From Pseudorhodoplanes sp. (GTDB lineage Bacteria > Pseudomonadota > Alphaproteobacteria > Rhizobiales > Xanthobacteraceae): DNA of 7,202 bases. The stretch is taken from positions 1 to 7,202 of the forward strand of contig WBUW01000148.1 of assembly GCA_008933495.1 (NCBI GenBank). The letters are read 5' to 3'. The notes under the pieces are model-generated. The model made no database searches and was not told the DNA's origin. It saw only the letters and a program-made list of their open reading frames with translations. Shown here piece after piece: positions 4,527 through 7,202 of this stretch (position 1 is the first letter of the stretch; the number at the start of each line of letters is the position of its first letter). Both the position numbers and the translations under genes were made by a program.

Positions 4527-6170
4527 ATGCAGAGACGATCCACGCACACGGTCGCTCCGGACATGCCGCTCGCTCGCCTCCTGTCGCGCTCGCATCTGAC
4601 GGTCGCCGTGGTCTATGTCGCCGGCTACGTGCTGCTCGACTGGATCAGCTTCGTTCACCCGTTCGCGTCGTTCGGCATTACGCCGTGGAATCCGCAGACC
4701 GGTTTGAGCTTTGCGCTGGTTCTGTTGTTCGGCCTTGAATTCGTGCCGTGGCTTTTCGTCGCGCCGTTCCTCGCCGATCTCGTCGTGCGGCAAATGCCGC
4801 TGCCGTTGGTCACGGAATTCTTTATGGTGCTGACGAGCGGCGCCGGTTACGGCAGTGCGGCCGCGCTCCTGATGTCCGCGTGTATCGGGTTCGACGTTCG
4901 CTTATCGTCGAAGCGGTCGCTGTTGCTGCTGATGGCGTTCGCGCTGGCCAGCACGGCGCTGGCGGCGCTTGCGCATTTCCTCGTTCTGCTGTCGTCGGGG
5001 GCCGTTGCCCCGACCGATTTCCTGCCGGTTGCTTTGCGCGCCTTTGTCGGCGACATGATCGGCGTCATGGTGTTCACGCCCTTTCTGCTGATCCTGATCA
5101 CGCGCCGCCGGTTTCCGCGTCCGTCGTGGGAGGTGGCGCTGCTGGCCGGCTTGATCATCGCGGCGATCTGGGGCGTGTTTGCTGTCGCGGTGTCGTTCCG
5201 GCTGCAGTTTTTCTACCTGCTGTTCATTCCGATCGTGTGGACGGCCGTCCGGTTTGGACTGGAAGGCGTGTCGACCATGCTGGTGGTGACGCAAATCGGC
5301 CTCATCGCCGCGATCCAGATTTCCGGCCAGAGCGCCATGGATGTGGTGTCCTACCAGGCGCTCATGGTCGTGCTCGCGGTGACCGGTCTGGCGATCGGCG
5401 TCCTGGTGAACGAGCAGCAGCGCACCGAGCAGCAATTGCGCCTGCAGCAGGATGCGCTCAACCGCGCGTCGCGGCTGGGGACGATGGGCGAGTTCGCCGC
5501 CGCCGTCGCGCATGAAATCAACCAGCCTCTGACCGCCATTGCGAATTTTACGCGCCTGGCCAAGAGCGTGGCGGAAAGCCAGCCATCCAATACCGCGGCG
5601 ATTGTCGAGGCGACCTCAGGCGCCATCGAGCAGGTGGACCGCGCCGCCAGCGTCGTGCGCGGCTTGCGTGATTTCATCCGCCTCGGCCGCAGTCAGGTGG
5701 GGACGGTGGCCGTCGCCCGCTTGGTCAACGAGACCCATTCCTTCTGCCGTGCCGAACTTGATCGCTACGGAATCGAGTTCGAGACCCGGTTGGAGCGTGA
5801 TCTTCCGCGGGTGAAGGTGGACCCGTTGCAGATTGAGCAGGTACTCGTGAATCTGGTCAGAAATTCCACCGAAGCGCTTGGGCAGGCCGGCCGTCACGAC
5901 GGCCGCGTGCGCATCGAGGCGGCGCGCGATCACGGCGGACGCGTCCTCATTCGCGTCGTCGACAACGGGCCCGGGCTTGATCCGGATCTGGCGGAGGCGC
6001 CGATCGGGCCCTTCGCGACCACGAAGGGGGATGGTCTTGGCCTTGGCCTGTCGCTGTCGCGTTCGATCATTGAAGCGCACGGCGGGCGATTGAAAATCGA
6101 TAGCGGCCCGGGCGGGGTGACGGCATCCTTCACGCTGCCGGCGGCGGAGGGCGCGGAGGTGGCGTCATGA
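4527..6170 (+). CDS. MASE1-domain membrane sensor histidine kinase
   Basis: A 547-residue kinase. Residues about 18-290 are a multi-helix membrane domain of MASE1 type, with the characteristic WNPQTGLSFALVLLFGLEF followed by FVAPFLADLVV, and a later FVGDMIGVMVFTPFLLIL. A short Gln/Arg-rich coiled linker (about 297-318, NEQQRTEQQLRLQQ) leads directly to the HisKA dimerisation domain. Phospho-acceptor His329 lies in GEFAAAVAHEINQPLTAI. The HATPase domain shows the N box NLVRNSTEAL (442-451), G1 DNGPGL (479-484) and G2 GDGLGLGLSLS (501-511), so all catalytic elements are intact. There is no PAS, GAF or large periplasmic domain, so sensing must occur within or near the membrane; the signal is unknown. 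The kinase core resembles FixL/NodV-type kinases. Start supported by GGGAG 9 nt upstream. Its stop overlaps the next start (ATGA), indicating a coupled pair with the response regulator. Confidence 0.93.
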   Translation: MQRRSTHTVAPDMPLARLLSRSHLTVAVVYVAGYVLLDWISFVHPFASFGITPWNPQTGLSFALVLLFGLEFVPWLFVAPFLADLVVRQMPLPLVTEFFMVLTSGAGYGSAAALLMSACIGFDVRLSSKRSLLLLMAFALASTALAALAHFLVLLSSGAVAPTDFLPVALRAFVGDMIGVMVFTPFLLILITRRRFPRPSWEVALLAGLIIAAIWGVFAVAVSFRLQFFYLLFIPIVWTAVRFGLEGVSTMLVVTQIGLIAAIQISGQSAMDVVSYQALMVVLAVTGLAIGVLVNEQQRTEQQLRLQQDALNRASRLGTMGEFAAAVAHEINQPLTAIANFTRLAKSVAESQPSNTAAIVEATSGAIEQVDRAASVVRGLRDFIRLGRSQVGTVAVARLVNETHSFCRAELDRYGIEFETRLERDLPRVKVDPLQIEQVLVNLVRNSTEALGQAGRHDGRVRIEAARDHGGRVLIRVVDNGPGLDPDLAEAPIGPFATTKGDGLGLGLSLSRSIIEAHGGRLKIDSGPGGVTASFTLPAAEGAEVAS

Positions 6171-6784
6171 CCGCGATTGCGCTGATCGAGGACGATGCCG
6201 CGATATTGCGCTCGCTGCAGATGCTGCTTGAAAACCGCGGCATGATGGTGCGCTGTTTTCGGTCGGCGGAAAGCTTTCTGGCGGAGTTGCAGCGGCAACC
6301 GCAGGAGCAGCCGGGTTGCGTGGTGTCCGATATCCGCATGCCCGGCATGTCGGGGCTGGATCTGCTGCACGAGGTGATGAAAACTGCGCCGGCCTTGCCG
6401 GTCGTGCTCATCACCGGACACGGCGACATCGCCATGGCCGTCATGGCGATCAAGGCGGGCGCATTCGACTTTATCGAAAAGCCGTTCGATGAGGAGCGGC
6501 TGATTGCCAGCATCGCGTCTGCCGTTGAACGCGGCGCGCGCGAGCGCATCAGGCAGAACGAACGCACGGAGCTGGAGGCGCGGGTATCCGAGTTGTCGCC
6601 GCGCCAGCGCGAAGTCATGGAACTCGTCGCGGAAGGGCTGTCGACCAAGGAAATCGCGATCAGGCTCGATATCAGTCCGCGCACGGTGGAAAACTACCGG
6701 GCCTGGGTGATGGAGAAGATGGGCGCGAACAATCTCGCCGCCCTCGTGCGCAAGGTTGTCGTGCTGCAGCAGCGCGACACCTGA
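6167..6784 (+). CDS. FixJ-type response regulator (receiver + LuxR-type HTH)
   Basis: A 205-residue DNA-binding response regulator and almost certainly the partner of the upstream kinase. The receiver domain (about 1-120) has the acidic pair Asp9-Asp10, phospho-acceptor Asp55 in VVSDIRMPGMSGLDLL, Thr83 in VVLITGHGD and Lys105 in DFIEKPF, so it is complete. The sequence LITGHGDI..AV.AIKAGAFDFIEKPFD is characteristic of the FixJ/TodT/NodW group. The C-terminal HTH (about 142-197) contains LSPRQREVMELVAEGLSTKEIA and ISPRTVENYRAWVMEKM, a LuxR/FixJ four-helix motif. The ATG overlaps the kinase stop by 4 bp and has GGAGG (6155-6159) 7 nt upstream, inside the kinase gene. Targets are unknown; the divergent antiporter-usp operon is the obvious candidate. 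Confidence 0.94.
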   Translation: MTAIALIEDDAAILRSLQMLLENRGMMVRCFRSAESFLAELQRQPQEQPGCVVSDIRMPGMSGLDLLHEVMKTAPALPVVLITGHGDIAMAVMAIKAGAFDFIEKPFDEERLIASIASAVERGARERIRQNERTELEARVSELSPRQREVMELVAEGLSTKEIAIRLDISPRTVENYRAWVMEKMGANNLAALVRKVVVLQQRDT

Positions 6785-6793
6785 GTGTCAGGT
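6779..6793. repeat. Small palindrome spanning both convergent stop codons
   Basis: ACCTGA (6779-6784) and TCAGGT (6788-6793) are perfect inverse copies around GTG, so each arm contains the stop codon of one convergent gene. Six base pairs without a T-tract make a weak terminator. It may simply reflect two TGA stops facing each other 3 bp apart. Confidence 0.35.
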
Positions 6794-7202
6794 ACCGGTA
6801 TCAAGCGCCCGCGCGCGGTCGACATCGCTTCCCGGGCTTGTCTTGCAAACGCGCGGGGCCGGAATGTCCGTCGCGTGCGCGATCGCCTTGCGCATGACAT
6901 TGGGAAAGGCTTCGCCGCCGACGGCGTCGGCAGCGATCCAGCGCATGCCGCTGGGCGCGCGCTTGCCCGCCGCCGCCTTGGTCCGATAGACGGCGAGTTC
7001 GAGCGGAAAATGCGTGAAGACATGCCGCACGACACCCGGCACGCGCTGCCACGACGCCTTGAGCGGTGCCTGCGCGAGCGCTTCGCGTTCGTCGAAATCG
7101 CGCGTCCACGCCGTCGTCGGCACCTCCGTCATGCCGCCGAGCAGGCCGGCCGGCGGCCGCGTGCGCGCAAGGATCGCGCCATCCGCGCGCACGGCCACGT
7201 AG
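6788..7202 (-). CDS. mutY: A/G-specific adenine glycosylase MutY, C-terminal part (cut by window edge)
   Basis: The visible 137 residues match the C-terminal NUDIX-like domain of MutY, which recognises 8-oxoguanine while the N-terminal domain (outside the window) excises the mispaired adenine. Diagnostic stretches are ARTRPPAGLLGGMTEVPTTAW near the left of the fragment, VRHVFTHFPLELAVYR (with the FTH loop that contacts the lesion), the MRWIAADAV block, and FPNVMRKAIAHA near the end. A tail of about 20 residues (PRVCKTSPGSDVDRARALD) follows the usual end and looks unstructured. The helix-hairpin-helix and iron-sulphur cluster regions cannot be checked. The stop codon lies 3 bp from the convergent response regulator stop. 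In several rhizobia mutY and ccrM are close neighbours, which fits this locus. Confidence 0.92.
   Translation of the reverse strand, partial: YVAVRADGAILARTRPPAGLLGGMTEVPTTAWTRDFDEREALAQAPLKASWQRVPGVVRHVFTHFPLELAVYRTKAAAGKRAPSGMRWIAADAVGGEAFPNVMRKAIAHATDIPAPRVCKTSPGSDVDRARALDTGT

Noticed and set aside
2880..4793. 637-codon open frame on the minus strand
   Set aside because: Arg/Pro-rich shadow of the antiporter and part of the kinase gene in another frame. The antiporter frame has a coherent membrane protein sequence and family motifs.

Overview
The window is GC-rich DNA with rhizobial-type gene content. It holds a cell-cycle DNA adenine methyltransferase of the CcrM family, a FixJ-type response regulator, a MutY whose C-terminal segment looks alphaproteobacterial, and a palindrome-rich intergenic spacer. 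This points to an alphaproteobacterium of the order Hyphomicrobiales (Rhizobiales), perhaps near Bradyrhizobiaceae/Xanthobacteraceae. No transposase, integrase, tRNA, rRNA or CRISPR array is visible, and it reads as chromosomal DNA.

Layout: (1) 1-317, minus strand: the N-terminal third of a YpfJ-type neutral zinc metallopeptidase, cut by the window edge. (2) 318-612: a divergent regulatory spacer that runs into five GANTC sites packed around the ccrM start. (3) 613-1743, plus: ccrM, complete. (4) 1744-1986: a convergent spacer with four inverted repeats, one of them a clear Rho-independent terminator for the next gene. (5) 1987-2337, minus: a short RidA-family (YoaB-like) protein. (6) 2576-4333, minus: a two-gene operon of a putative Na+/H+ antiporter and a universal stress protein. 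(7) 4334-4526: a divergent promoter spacer. (8) 4527-6784, plus: a translationally coupled pair of a MASE1 membrane histidine kinase and a FixJ/NarL-type response regulator. (9) 6788-7202, minus: the C-terminal part of mutY, convergent with the response regulator and only 3 bp from it.

How the genes may work together: CcrM methylates GANTC, and its own 5' end has an exceptional concentration of GANTC sites, which suggests methylation-dependent autoregulation. The kinase/regulator pair is transcribed divergently from the antiporter-USP operon, so the simplest hypothesis is a membrane-sensed stress response that controls ion homeostasis. That link rests on gene arrangement only. ypfJ, ridA and mutY look like ordinary housekeeping genes. 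The most interesting signals are the ccrM 5' region and the divergent kinase/antiporter module; I see no unmistakably new system.
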